From contig NZ_SDMO01000005.1 of NCBI RefSeq assembly GCF_004798905.1, positions 1 through 64,000 of the forward strand: 64,000 nt of DNA, in the 5' to 3' direction. The translations under genes were made by a program, and so were the position numbers. Each line of letters starts with the position of its first letter. Within the stretch, counting starts at the first letter, position 1. This DNA is from Halomonas borealis (GTDB lineage Bacteria; Pseudomonadota; Gammaproteobacteria; Pseudomonadales; Halomonadaceae). The notes below the pieces were generated by a model. That model did no database searches and was not told where the DNA came from. It saw nothing but the letters and a program-made list of their open reading frames with translations. Shown here piece after piece: positions 1 through 8,471 of the stretch.

Positions 1-74
1 GCGTCCCATAGGGGGTTTGAACCCCTGTTACCGCCGTGAAAGGGCGGTGTCCTGGACCACTAGACGAATGGGAC
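1..74 (-). tRNA. tRNA-Glu (anticodon TTC), 3' CCA cut by the window edge
   Basis: Read on the minus strand this folds as a complete cloverleaf. The acceptor arm GTCCCAT pairs with ATGGGAC, the anticodon loop is CTTTCAC with anticodon TTC, and the T-arm is GGGGTTCAAACCCC. The discriminator base is G at position 2, and position 1 supplies the first C of an encoded CCA; the last two bases lie outside the window. Body length (73 nt plus CCA) equals that of typical bacterial tRNA-Glu. It decodes GAA/GAG and also feeds tetrapyrrole synthesis through glutamyl-tRNA reductase in this phylum. A strong promoter lies just upstream. Confidence 0.96.
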
Positions 75-104
75 GCAGTGTCTCGCCTCGTCGAGATGGC
101 GCGT

Positions 105-133
105 ATAGTACTGACACACGGGGAAAGTGTCAA
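105..133 (-). promoter_or_regulatory. Sigma-70 promoter of tRNA-Glu with GC-rich discriminator
   Basis: On the minus strand a perfect TTGACA (-35, positions 128-133) is followed by exactly 17 bases and TACTAT (-10, positions 105-110). The bases after the -10 are ACGCGCC, a GC-rich discriminator of the kind found at stringently controlled stable-RNA promoters. The predicted start near position 98 lies about 24 bases before the tRNA, leaving a short 5' leader. Confidence 0.8.
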
Positions 134-245
134 GCACGGGCTTGCCCCGCCGATTCAGCGTTAACGCCCGGACTGGAAAGAATCCCGCCTATTGATGTCA
201 CAATGACGGGCACGCACCCCGCGATGCAACCAAGGAGTGAAGGCC

Positions 246-647
246 ATGCGCAAGAAGGTAGAGAAGAGCGAGGCCGAGTGGCGTGAACAGCTCTCCCCCG
301 AGCAGTACCACGTGACTCGCGAGAAAGGCACCGAACGCCCCTTCTCCGGCGACCACCAGGTCACCGACGAGCACGGCATCTATCACTGCTCGTGCTGCCA
401 CGCCCCGCTGTTCGAGAACGAGCACAAGTTCGACGCCGGCTGCGGCTGGCCGAGCTTCGACCGCCCCCTGAGCACCGGCTGCGTGGAACAGCAGTCGGAC
501 TCCAGCCATGGCATGCAGCGCGTCGAGGTCCTCTGCGCCCGCTGCGACGCCCACCTCGGCCACGTCTTCCCCGACGGCCCTCAGGACACCACCGGTCAGC
601 GTTTCTGCATCAACTCGGTCTCGCTCGACTTTCACCCCGGCGAATAG
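246..647 (+). CDS. msrB: Peptide-methionine (R)-S-oxide reductase MsrB
   Basis: MsrB reduces the R epimer of methionine sulfoxide in proteins, using thioredoxin as electron donor, in the cytoplasm. The 133-residue product has the full single-domain SelR fold signature: two zinc-binding CxxC pairs (within HCSCCHAPLF and VLCARCDAHLGH), the GCGWPSF block, and the resolving/catalytic RFCINSVSLDF near the C terminus with the active cysteine. The start at 246 is preferred over an in-frame GTG nine bases earlier because AAGGAG lies 8 bases upstream of this ATG. No signal peptide is visible, in contrast to the exported MsrA at 46.8 kb. Confidence 0.95.
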   Translation: MRKKVEKSEAEWREQLSPEQYHVTREKGTERPFSGDHQVTDEHGIYHCSCCHAPLFENEHKFDAGCGWPSFDRPLSTGCVEQQSDSSHGMQRVEVLCARCDAHLGHVFPDGPQDTTGQRFCINSVSLDFHPGE

Positions 648-721
648 CCCGCCCCTGCCCTGTCACGGCCGGCCATCTGCTATGATGGCCGGCCGTTTCA
701 TTCAGTAGCAGGAGAGGAGTG

Positions 722-1681
722 ATGCTCGGCTGGTTCCCGGGACACATGAACAAGGCACGCCGACAGATCCTCGAGGCGTTGCCGGAGATCGACGTGGTGG
801 TCGAGGTGCTCGACGCCCGCCTGCCCTACTCCAGCGCCAACCCCATGCTGGCGGAACTCACTCGCCACAAGCCGGTACTCAAGATCCTCTCGCGCGCCGA
901 CCTGGCCGACCCGGCCCGAACCCGGGAGTGGGCGGCCCATTTCGATGCCCAACCCGACACCCGGGCGCTGGCGGTGACGACGACCCAGTCGCGCGAGCTC
1001 AAGCGCATACCCAAGCTGTGCCACGAGCTGGCCGGCCAGGTACGCGCCGACCGCGACGTGCGGGTCATGGTCATGGGCATCCCCAATGTCGGCAAGTCGA
1101 CGCTGATCAATGGCCTGGCCGGGCGCACCATCGCCAAGACCGGCAACGAGCCGGCGGTCACCAAGCGCCAGCAGAAGGTGCGTATTCAAGGCCAGGTGGC
1201 ACTCACCGACACCCCCGGGGTGCTGTGGCCGAAGATCACAGACCAGGCCTGCGCCTATCGCCTGGCCGCCAGTGGCGCCATCCGCGACACCGCCATCGAC
1301 TATGTCGACGTGGCCGTGGTAGCCGCCGCCGAGCTGGCCAAGCGCTACCCCGAGGCCCTCTCCACGCGCTACAAGCTGAAGGCGTTGCCCCCCTATGAGG
1401 GCCACCCCGACGCCGACCAGGTCGATGCCGACGGCGACGCCCAGCTCGACCTGCTGGCCGAGGCCGGCTTCGATGGCTACGCCCTGCTGTCCACCATCGC
1501 CAGCAAGCGCGGCGGCCTGCGCCCGGGAGGCGAGGTCGACCTGCACCGCGGCGCCGAGGTGCTGCTGCATGAGCTGCGCGACGGCAAGCTCGGGCGCGTG
1601 ACCCTCGAGACCCCCGACGACATCCCGGCGGCACTGCCCGACGATGCCCCCGCCCAGGCCGACGACGAAGCGGCCCTGTGA
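722..1681 (+). CDS. ylqF: YlqF/RbgA-type circularly permuted ribosome-biogenesis GTPase
   Basis: This family assists late large-subunit ribosome assembly in the cytoplasm. The 319-residue protein opens with the family hallmark WFPGHMNKA. The order of GTPase motifs is permuted: the G4-like segment SRAD (residues 57-60) comes before the P-loop GIPNVGKST (119-127) and the G3 DTPGV. G4 reads SRAD rather than NKxD, so guanine specificity may be relaxed or satisfied differently; substitutions at the first position occur in other family members as I recall. The ATG at 722 is chosen over a GTG one codon earlier; two purine-rich Shine-Dalgarno candidates (GGAG, AGGAG) precede it. It follows msrB by 74 bases and could be co-transcribed with it. 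Confidence 0.88.
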   Translation: MLGWFPGHMNKARRQILEALPEIDVVVEVLDARLPYSSANPMLAELTRHKPVLKILSRADLADPARTREWAAHFDAQPDTRALAVTTTQSRELKRIPKLCHELAGQVRADRDVRVMVMGIPNVGKSTLINGLAGRTIAKTGNEPAVTKRQQKVRIQGQVALTDTPGVLWPKITDQACAYRLAASGAIRDTAIDYVDVAVVAAAELAKRYPEALSTRYKLKALPPYEGHPDADQVDADGDAQLDLLAEAGFDGYALLSTIASKRGGLRPGGEVDLHRGAEVLLHELRDGKLGRVTLETPDDIPAALPDDAPAQADDEAAL

Positions 1682-1749
1682 TCCCATCGATCGACCCGAG
1701 ACAATAACCCCGCCGCCCAGCGGCCCTGGACACCACTGGACTCGCCCCC

Positions 1750-2979
1750 ATGGATACTGCCCCGCTCAGGAAATCGCACAAACTCGACCACGTCTGCTAT
1801 GACATCCGCGGCCCGGTGCTCGACCACGCCAAGCGCCTGGAAGAGGAAGGTCAGCGCATCCTCAAGCTGAACATCGGCAACCCCGCGCCGTTCGGCTTCG
1901 AGGCCCCGGAGGAGATCCTCCAGGACGTGATGCGCAACCTGTCCACCGCCCAGGGCTACTGCGATTCCAAGGGGCTCTACTCGGCGCGCAAGGCGGTCAT
2001 GCAGGAGTGCCAGCGCAAGGCCATTCCCGGCGTCGGCATCGAGGACGTGTTCATCGGCAACGGCGTCTCCGAGCTGATCACCCTGTCGCTGCAGGCGTTG
2101 CTCAACGACGGTGACGAGGTGCTGATCCCGGCCCCCGACTACCCGTTGTGGACCGCCGCGACCCACCTCTCCGGCGGGCGCGCCGTGCACTACCTGTGCG
2201 ACGAGCAGGCCGACTGGGCGCCGGACATGGATGACATCCGCGCCAAGGTCACGGGCCACACCCGCGCCATCGTCATCATCAACCCCAACAACCCCACCGG
2301 CGCCGTCTATCCGCCGGAGGTGGTGCGCGAGCTGCTGGCGATCGCCCACGAGCACGACCTGGTGGTGTTCTCCGACGAGATCTACGACAAGATCCTCTAC
2401 GACGGCACCGAGCACGTGGCCACCGGCTCGCTGGCCGGCGACGACCAGCTGGTGGTGACCATGAACGGGCTCTCCAAGAGCTATCGCTGCGCCGGCTTCC
2501 GTAGCGGTTGGATGACGCTATCGGGCAGCATCGCCAAGCAGCGCGCCCAGGACTACCTTCAGGGCCTCAACATGCTGGCCTCGATGCGCCTGTGCGCCAA
2601 CGTGCCGGCCCAGCATGCCATCCAGACCGCACTCGGCGGCTACCAGTCGATCAACGACCTGGTGCTGCCCGAGGGCCGCCTGCTGGCCCAGCGCGACATC
2701 ACCTTCGAGAAGCTCAACGCCATCCCCGGCGTCTCGTGCACCCGCGCCAAGGGCGCGCTCTATGCCTTCCCGCGCCTCGACCCCAAGGTCTTCAACATCC
2801 AGGACGACCAGCGGCTGGTGCTCGACCTGCTGCTGCAGGAGAAGATCCTGCTGGTGCAGGGCAGCGCCTTCAACTGGCCGGAACCGGACCACGTGCGCAT
2901 CGTCACCCTGCCCTGGGCCGAACAGCTCGACGACGCCCTGGATCGCTTCGCGCGCTTCCTGTCGCGCTATCGCCAATAG
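1750..2979 (+). CDS. alaA: Alanine aminotransferase AlaA (class I/II, PLP-dependent)
   Basis: It interconverts pyruvate/glutamate and alanine/2-oxoglutarate, a main route of alanine synthesis. The 409-residue protein has the fold-type I aminotransferase landmarks: NIGNPAPFGF near the N terminus, the PDYPLW substrate loop, INPNNPTGAVY, FSDEIYDKI, the PLP-lysine motif NGLSKSYRCAGFRSGW, and a C-terminal arginine in HVRIVTLP that binds the carboxylate. Length and the MDTAPLRKSHKL-type start match the E. coli YfbQ/AlaA group rather than aspartate aminotransferases. It sits alone between the GTPase and htpX genes, with short gaps on both sides. Confidence 0.9.
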   Translation: MDTAPLRKSHKLDHVCYDIRGPVLDHAKRLEEEGQRILKLNIGNPAPFGFEAPEEILQDVMRNLSTAQGYCDSKGLYSARKAVMQECQRKAIPGVGIEDVFIGNGVSELITLSLQALLNDGDEVLIPAPDYPLWTAATHLSGGRAVHYLCDEQADWAPDMDDIRAKVTGHTRAIVIINPNNPTGAVYPPEVVRELLAIAHEHDLVVFSDEIYDKILYDGTEHVATGSLAGDDQLVVTMNGLSKSYRCAGFRSGWMTLSGSIAKQRAQDYLQGLNMLASMRLCANVPAQHAIQTALGGYQSINDLVLPEGRLLAQRDITFEKLNAIPGVSCTRAKGALYAFPRLDPKVFNIQDDQRLVLDLLLQEKILLVQGSAFNWPEPDHVRIVTLPWAEQLDDALDRFARFLSRYRQ

Positions 2980-3100
2980 CCAATCGATGGCCGAGGCTTG
3001 AAACCCTCGGCCAAACCCCGTATCTAAGCAGATGCTTCTACTCGCCGCGCCCGCCCGGGCGCGGCGCCCGCAAGACAACCCTCACGGGAGAGTTCCGGCA

Positions 3101-4000
3101 ATGATGAGAATCCTGCTGTTCCTGGGCACCAACCTGGCGGTGATCCTGGTGGCCAGCATCACGCTGCGCCTGTTCGGCGTAGCCCCCTACCTCGACGCCC
3201 AGGGCATCAACTTCAACGCGCTGCTGATCTTCTGCTTCGTATTCGGCATGGCCGGCTCCCTGGTGTCGCTGTTCATTTCCAAGTGGATGGCCAAGCGCAC
3301 CACCGGCACGGTGATCATCGAGCAACCGTCCAACAGCACCGAACAATGGCTGCTCGACACCGTCGGCGAACTGGCCCGCGAAGCCGGCATCAAGACGCCG
3401 GAGGTGGGCATCTTCCCCGCCCAGCAGTCCAACGCCTTCGCCACCGGCTGGAACAAGGATGACGCCCTGGTGGCGGTGTCCGCCGGCCTGCTCAACCGCA
3501 TGCGCCCCGAGGAAGTCCGTGCGGTGCTGGCCCACGAGATCGGCCACGTGGCCAACGGCGACATGGTCACCCTGGCGCTGATCCAGGGCGTGCTCAACAC
3601 CTTCGTGATGTTCTTCGCCCGCGTGGTGGCCCAGCTGGTCGACAGCTTCCTGCGCCGCGATGACGACCAGGGCCTGGGCTTCTTCGGTTACTTCGCGGTG
3701 GTGATCGTCGCCGAGATCGTGTTCGGGCTGATCGCCTCGGCCGTGGTCGCCTGGTTCTCGCGCTTCCGCGAGTACCGCGCCGACGCCGCGGGTGCCCGGC
3801 TGGCCGGCAGCGGCGCCATGATCAATGCCCTCGGCCGCCTCAAGGCCGAGACCCAGATGGCCGATCAGATGCCGGACACCCTGACCGCCTTCGCCATCAC
3901 CACCGGCCAGACCCGCAAGCTGATGGAGCGTCTGTTCGCCAGTCACCCGCCCCTGGATGACCGGATTCGTGCCCTCAAGGAAGCGGCCTACCGCGAGTAA
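3101..4000 (+). CDS. htpX: Membrane zinc metalloprotease HtpX
   Basis: HtpX is an inner-membrane M48 protease that degrades misfolded membrane proteins alongside FtsH. The 299-residue product starts MMRILLF, like known HtpX proteins. It has two N-terminal transmembrane helices (about residues 4-24 and 38-58), the zinc motif HEIGH in [14 protein letters not shown], two further hydrophobic helices after it, and the third zinc ligand in [10 protein letters not shown]. An in-frame upstream extension to 3032 is rejected because the family start is at 3101 and GGGAG precedes it. A strong hairpin follows the stop. In other gammaproteobacteria expression is under the Cpx or heat-shock response; no such operator was recognised here. 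Confidence 0.95.
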   Translation: MMRILLFLGTNLAVILVASITLRLFGVAPYLDAQGINFNALLIFCFVFGMAGSLVSLFISKWMAKRTTGTVIIEQPSNSTEQWLLDTVGELAREAGIKTPEVGIFPAQQSNAFATGWNKDDALVAVSAGLLNRMRPEEVRAVLAHEIGHVANGDMVTLALIQGVLNTFVMFFARVVAQLVDSFLRRDDDQGLGFFGYFAVVIVAEIVFGLIASAVVAWFSRFREYRADAAGARLAGSGAMINALGRLKAETQMADQMPDTLTAFAITTGQTRKLMERLFASHPPLDDRIRALKEAAYRE

Positions 4001-4040
4001 CTGCTCGGCGGCGTTCCACGCCACACGCGTCGCATGACAC

Positions 4041-4071
4041 ACAGAAGGCCCGCCAATGGCGGGCCTTCTGT
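4041..4071 (+). terminator. Hairpin terminator after htpX
   Basis: A perfect 14-bp inverted repeat (arms ACAGAAGGCCCGCC and its complement, 3-base loop AAT) lies 40 bases past the htpX stop and just before the pdxB stop on the other strand, so it could serve both convergent genes. The U-tract is weak (TCGTC). Confidence 0.75.
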
Positions 4072-4092
4072 CGTCGGCGGCATGCCTATCGT

Positions 4093-5241
4093 TCAGGGCG
4101 CGCGCGTCACCCGAAAGCCCGCGCCCTCGAGCAATGCGGCCAGGGCCTCGGCCGCCGGCCGTAGCTCGACGGAAGGCGTCGCGAACTCCCGGCGCAACGG
4201 ATAGCGCGCCCGGCAGTCGTCGAAGCCGACCGCCAGGCCCTGGCGGCGGCTCTCGCGCTGCAGGGCATCGTGGTCGCGGCGCACGTCATAGACCGCGCGC
4301 ATGCACAGCCTGAGCGCCTCCTCCGGCGACAGCCCACCATCGAGCGTCAGGGCGGCCAGCGGCGGTGCCGGCGACAGCGCCGCCAGGCTCAGCCGCGCCG
4401 GCAGCCCGAAGCGATGAGCCAGCGCCTGGTAGATCGCGTGGGTGCCTCGCAGCTTGCCGTCGCGGCTGTGGCCGGCGATATGCGGCGTGGCGATCGCCGC
4501 CAGGTCGCACAGCGCGGCGTCGATGCCGGGCTCCCCTTCCCAGACGTCGAGCACCGCCGTGATATCGCCCTGCCCGGCGAGCCGAGCCCGCAGCGCCTGG
4601 CCATCGAGGCAATCGCCGCGCCCGGCGTTCAATACGATGCTGCCCGGCGCCAGCTCGGTGATGCGCCGGGCATCGAGCAGATGCCGGGTGGCGTGGCGGC
4701 CGTCGTGCACCAGTGGCGTATGCAGGCAGAGCACATCGCAGGCGTCGATCAGCGTATCCAGGTCATGCCAGCCGCTCTGCCCTTCCGCCTCGGCACGCGG
4801 CGGATCGCAGGCCAGGCAGGCGATGCCCATGGCCTCGAGGCGGGCGCGCAATCGCCCCCCGACGTTGCCCACTCCGACGATGCCGATCGTGCGTTCGGTA
4901 AGCGAGAAGCCCTGACGCTCGGCTAGCGTGGCGAGGCTCGCCAGCACGTAGTCGACCACCGCCTCGGCATTGCAGCCCGGGGCGCTGGCGAAGCCGATAT
5001 CGCGTGCGGCCAGCGCCGCCTGGTCGACGTGATCGGTGCCGATGGTACAGGTACCGATGAAGCGCAGCCGGGATCCTGCCACCAGGGCGTCATCGACGCG
5101 GGTGATCGAGCGCACCACCAGCGCATCGGCATCGCGGACCGTGGCCGCATCGATCTCGCGGCCCGGCACCCGAACCACCTCGCCAAGCGACCCGAAGCAG
5201 GCCTCGGCGGCCGGCACGTTGGCGTCGACGACGATTCTCAT
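4093..5241 (-). CDS. pdxB: Erythronate-4-phosphate dehydrogenase PdxB
   Basis: PdxB oxidises 4-phosphoerythronate with NAD in the DXP-dependent pyridoxal-5'-phosphate pathway. The 382-residue protein begins MRIVVDANVPAAEACF, a typical PdxB N terminus. It carries the D-isomer 2-hydroxyacid dehydrogenase core: GTCTIGTDHVD, the Rossmann motif GIVGVGNVGG, LNAGRGDCLDG with the catalytic arginine region, and the catalytic His in ATPHIAGHS, followed by the PdxB-specific C-terminal dimerisation domain. The in-frame upstream codons are not used because the conserved N terminus starts at this ATG, preceded by GGGGAA. It is transcribed divergently from the WGR gene. Confidence 0.93.
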   Translation of the reverse strand: MRIVVDANVPAAEACFGSLGEVVRVPGREIDAATVRDADALVVRSITRVDDALVAGSRLRFIGTCTIGTDHVDQAALAARDIGFASAPGCNAEAVVDYVLASLATLAERQGFSLTERTIGIVGVGNVGGRLRARLEAMGIACLACDPPRAEAEGQSGWHDLDTLIDACDVLCLHTPLVHDGRHATRHLLDARRITELAPGSIVLNAGRGDCLDGQALRARLAGQGDITAVLDVWEGEPGIDAALCDLAAIATPHIAGHSRDGKLRGTHAIYQALAHRFGLPARLSLAALSPAPPLAALTLDGGLSPEEALRLCMRAVYDVRRDHDALQRESRRQGLAVGFDDCRARYPLRREFATPSVELRPAAEALAALLEGAGFRVTRAP

Positions 5242-5262
5242 GGGGCTTCCCCTTCGCTTGAC

Positions 5263-5290
5263 TTGTCCATGGGACACAAGGCCTTACAAT
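5263..5290 (+). promoter_or_regulatory. Candidate promoter for the WGR-domain gene
   Basis: TTGTCC (5263-5268), a 16-base spacer and TACAAT (5285-5290, five of six matches to the -10 consensus) lie in the pdxB/WGR divergent gap. The predicted start near 5297 gives a leader of about 50 bases before the GTG codon. A TTGTCC-ATG-GGACACAA partial dyad overlaps the -35. Confidence 0.45.
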
Positions 5291-5347
5291 AACGTCCATG
5301 TTACATGAGCGGCGCCTGTCGCGCCGCCGCCGACCTCGGGAGTCGCC

Positions 5348-5629
5348 GTGATCATCCGCTGGGAAACCGACCATGACTATGTGCTGGTGCATGTCCACCA
5401 GGACATGTTCGGCGACTGGATCTTCAGCCGCGCCTGGGGCCAGATCGGCACCCAGTTCGGCGGGCTCAAGCATCGGCTCGCCGACGATCACGGCCAGGCC
5501 ATGATGTGGCTCGAGGATGAGGCCACCATCCAGACCTCGCGCGGTTTCCACAAGGTGCTGGAGGCCGACGACCACACCCCCGAAGGGCGTGACGCCGTGC
5601 ATCAGCTGTCGCTGCTCGACCCGCTATAG
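5348..5629 (+). CDS. Stand-alone WGR-domain protein
   Basis: The 93-residue product is essentially a single WGR-like domain. It has an N-terminal beta strand WETDHDYVLVHVHQD, a second strand GDWIFSRAWGQIGTQ carrying the family signature (here WGQIGT where WGRIGT is usual), and a helix followed by RGFHKV. WGR domains are known from PARPs and from bacterial proteins and are nucleic-acid or peptide binding modules. What a free one does in bacteria is not established. The start is GTG with GGGAG five bases upstream; the gene has its own candidate promoter. It sits between pdxB (divergent) and the glutaredoxin-like gene (convergent). No enzymatic residues are evident. Confidence 0.72.
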   Translation: MIIRWETDHDYVLVHVHQDMFGDWIFSRAWGQIGTQFGGLKHRLADDHGQAMMWLEDEATIQTSRGFHKVLEADDHTPEGRDAVHQLSLLDPL

Positions 5630-5680
5630 GCTCGCCGGAAAAGGTCTGCGCTCGACGCTTCTCCCATCGAGCCTGTTGGC

Positions 5681-6019
5681 TCAAAGCAAGTAACGCCGGC
5701 CCCGACGCCTGATCACACCGCCGGAACGCGGCGCCTCGTCGTCACCCGGCTCCGCCTGCCAGGCCGCCTCGTCCAGCCAGCCCCGCGCCGCCAGCCAGTC
5801 GGCCAGCCGTGACGGCGCCACGCCCCCTTCCAGCGCCTCACCCGACGCCTCGTCCAGCAGCACCGGGATACGCTCGCCGAAGCGTGCCAGCAGGGCCTCG
5901 TCATCGGCGATCTCGACCCGCGCCAGGCGATACTCGACACCGGCCAAACGCGCAAGCCAGGCCTCCAGCGTCTCGCAGAGATGACAGCCCTGCGTGGTGT
6001 AGAGCGTCAGGCGAATCAT
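5681..6019 (-). CDS. Glutaredoxin-like (DUF836-type) thiol protein
   Basis: This is a 112-residue small thioredoxin-fold protein. The beta strand MIRLTLYTTQGC leads into a CHLC active-site motif (residues 11-14), with a cis-proline-like RIPVLLDE further on, as in glutaredoxin/DUF836 proteins. These usually act in cytoplasmic thiol-disulfide exchange, but no partner is known here. Its ATG overlaps the rlmKL stop by four bases (ATGA type), so it is translated from the rlmKL message. The C-terminal tail after residue 90 is charged and probably disordered. Function as a classical glutaredoxin is not proven; CHLC differs from CPYC/CPFC. Confidence 0.8.
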   Translation of the reverse strand: MIRLTLYTTQGCHLCETLEAWLARLAGVEYRLARVEIADDEALLARFGERIPVLLDEASGEALEGGVAPSRLADWLAARGWLDEAAWQAEPGDDEAPRSGGVIRRRGRRYLL

Positions 6020-8208
6020 GCCTCGGCGGCGCCTTCCTGGTGGCGAATCAGGAAGACATGGTGCAGGTCCGGGCGTCGCTGGAAATCAGGGTCGAAGGTC
6101 TTCGCCGAGATGTCCTCCACCGCGAAGGCCTCGGCCAGCTCGGCGTCGAGCTTGAAACGCCGCTGGTTGTTGGAGAACACCAGCGTGCCACCGGGCGCCA
6201 GGCGTGCCATGGCCAGGCGCACCAGCCGACCGTGATCGCGCTGCACGTCCAAGGTGTCGTCCATCTTCTTGGAGTTCGAAAACGTCGGCGGGTCCATGAA
6301 GATCAGGTCGAACTGGACGCCGGCGGTCTCCAGCCACTGGAAGCAATCGTCGCGCACCACCCGGTGACGCGAGGGGTCGAGCCGGTTCAGGGCGAAGTTG
6401 TCGCGGGTCCAGTCCAGGTAGGTATTGGACAGGTCCACGCTGACGCTGTCCGACGCCCCGCCGAGCGCCGCGTGCACCGTGGCCGTGCCGGTATAGCAGA
6501 ACAGGTTCAGGAAGCGCTTGCCCGCCGCCATCTCGCCCAGCATCCGCCGCACCGGCCGGTGATCGAGGAACAACCCGGTATCCAGGTAGTCACGCAGGTT
6601 CACCCACAGCCTGGCGTCTCCCTCACGGACCTCGAAACGCTCGCCGCTGGCCGCCTGCTTCTGGTACTGGGCACGCCCGCTCTGGCGCTCGCGGCGTTTG
6701 ACCACCACCCGGCCGGCGTCGACGTCCAGTGCCTCCGGGATCACGCCCAGCGCCTCGTACAGCCGCTTCTGCGCCTGACCGGCATCGATCGACTTCGGCG
6801 GCGCGTATTCCTGCACATGCACATGCTCGCCGTAGATGTCGATGGCCAGGGCGTACTCCGGCATGTCGGCATCGTATAGCCGGTAGCACGGCTCGCCGGA
6901 GCGCTTGAGCCACTTGTTGAGTCGCTTGCGGTTCTTGGCCAGGCGATTGGCAAACATCTGCGCGCCTTCGGAGCGCGGCGGCGGGGCCGGCGTGGCGGGC
7001 GCCTCCCCGCTCGGCGCGGCCTCCGGCACCGCCATCAGCAGCAGCTTGGCGTCGAGCGGTCCGTTCTTCAGCGAGTACTGCTTGTGGGCGCGCAATCCGG
7101 TGCGATGGCCAAGGTCGGGGTTGGCGGTGAACAGCCCCATACGCCAGCCCGGGAAGGCCTGGCGGGCCCGCTCCCCCAGGTCGGCGTAGAGCCCCACCAG
7201 CTCGGGCAGCTCACCGAGGCGCTCGCCGTAGGGCGGGTTGGTGATCACCAGGCCCTGGGCATCGTCTGACAATTCTTCGGGACGCGCCAGTTCGGTGAGG
7301 CTCGACCCCTGCAGGGTGATCAGCGCCGGGATGCCGGCGCGCATGGCATTGGCCTTGGCCGACGACAGCGCCGGCGGGCTCTGGTCGAAGCCGTAGAGCC
7401 GGCAACGGCAGCGCTTGCGGCCGATGCTCGCCCGCGCCTCGGCCTCACGCTTGAGCTCACGCCAACAGGCCGCGTCGTGGCCACCCCAGCCCTCGAAGCC
7501 GAAGCGCTCGCGATGCAGGTTGGGGGCCATGTCGGCGGCCATCATCGCCGCCTCGATCAGCAGCGTGCCGGCGCCACACAACGGGTCGACCAGCGGCGCG
7601 CCCTCGCGGGCGAGCTCGGGCCAGCCGGCGCGCACCAGCAACGCCGCGGCCAGGTTTTCCTTGAGCGGCGCATGGCCGACGTCACGGCGATAACCGCGGC
7701 GGTGCAGGCTGTCGCCGGCGAAGTCGATGCCCAGCGTCAGACGGTTGCGATGCAGGTGGGCATAGAGGCGCAGGTCCGGCTGGCGAGTATCGACGCTCGG
7801 GCGTGGCTGGCCATCGGCCTGCAGGCGGTCCACCACGCCATCCTTGACGGTCTGTGCGCCGAAACGCGTATGGCGAATCTCGCTGGAGTGGCCATGGAAG
7901 TCGACCGCCAGGGTCGCCCCGCTCGGCAGGTGATCGCGCCATGCCACGTTGGCCGTGGCCGCGCGCAACTGCTCGGGGGTCTCGATGCCCTCCTCGCGCA
8001 CCAGGCACAGCACCACCCGGTTGGCCAGCCGCGACCACAGACAGGCCCGATAGGCCGTCGCCAGGTCGGCCTGGAAATGCACTCCCGCCAGGGTCGTCTT
8101 GCCCGGCGTGGCGCCGAGTGCCGCCAACTCCTCGGCCAGCAACAGTTCGAGGCCCTTGGGGCAAGTAGCGAGAAAGGCCAGGGGGTCGGAAGCTCGTCGT
8201 TCGGTCAT
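6016..8208 (-). CDS. rlmL: 23S rRNA bifunctional methyltransferase RlmKL
   Basis: This fused enzyme makes m2G2445 (N-terminal half) and m7G2069 (C-terminal half) in 23S rRNA. The 730-residue product has, in order, an N-terminal THUMP region (to about residue 160), the RlmL methyltransferase with DPLCGAGTLLIEAAM and the NPPYGERLGEL catalytic motif, then the RlmK methyltransferase with FLNLFCYTGTATVHAA and DPPTFSNSKKMDD. The length compares with 702 in E. coli; the extra residues lie mainly in a P/A-rich linker near the middle (about 430-450). The start MTERRASDP is chosen because homology begins there; no clear Shine-Dalgarno was found, so the start is less certain than the gene. Confidence 0.93.
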   Translation of the reverse strand: MTERRASDPLAFLATCPKGLELLLAEELAALGATPGKTTLAGVHFQADLATAYRACLWSRLANRVVLCLVREEGIETPEQLRAATANVAWRDHLPSGATLAVDFHGHSSEIRHTRFGAQTVKDGVVDRLQADGQPRPSVDTRQPDLRLYAHLHRNRLTLGIDFAGDSLHRRGYRRDVGHAPLKENLAAALLVRAGWPELAREGAPLVDPLCGAGTLLIEAAMMAADMAPNLHRERFGFEGWGGHDAACWRELKREAEARASIGRKRCRCRLYGFDQSPPALSSAKANAMRAGIPALITLQGSSLTELARPEELSDDAQGLVITNPPYGERLGELPELVGLYADLGERARQAFPGWRMGLFTANPDLGHRTGLRAHKQYSLKNGPLDAKLLLMAVPEAAPSGEAPATPAPPPRSEGAQMFANRLAKNRKRLNKWLKRSGEPCYRLYDADMPEYALAIDIYGEHVHVQEYAPPKSIDAGQAQKRLYEALGVIPEALDVDAGRVVVKRRERQSGRAQYQKQAASGERFEVREGDARLWVNLRDYLDTGLFLDHRPVRRMLGEMAAGKRFLNLFCYTGTATVHAALGGASDSVSVDLSNTYLDWTRDNFALNRLDPSRHRVVRDDCFQWLETAGVQFDLIFMDPPTFSNSKKMDDTLDVQRDHGRLVRLAMARLAPGGTLVFSNNQRRFKLDAELAEAFAVEDISAKTFDPDFQRRPDLHHVFLIRHQEGAAEA

Positions 8209-8471
8209 GAGAAATCCATCGGGTGGCATCAGGCTCGCCACGCCAGCGTGACGCCTGAATGTACGCTTTGTTACAAATCACCTGTCGACGGCATCGGCCA
8301 GGTTGCGCTATGAATAAAGTGGTAGCTACCAGACAACGCATGTGTGCCTGTCATGAGGGCAAGACCCTGTTGGCGCGGCTCGATTCCGCGCCGTTTCGAC
8401 GCCCTCGTATAACGGCTGCGACGCCCTTTCAGCGTCGTATGCCTTCGGTGCCTTTAGCAAGAGGTAATCCA
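8209..8471. other. rlmKL/rmf divergent region and rmf leader
   Basis: This 263-base gap carries the divergent control regions of rlmKL and rmf. It contains a 7-bp stem GGCGCGG/CCGCGCC (8372-8378 and 8386-8392), followed by GTTT. A second stem CGACGC/GCGTCG lies at 8419-8424 and 8432-8437. The nonamer CGACGCCCT is directly repeated at 8397 and 8419, with a TATAAC between the copies. No confident -35/-10 pair could be picked. Confidence 0.4.
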
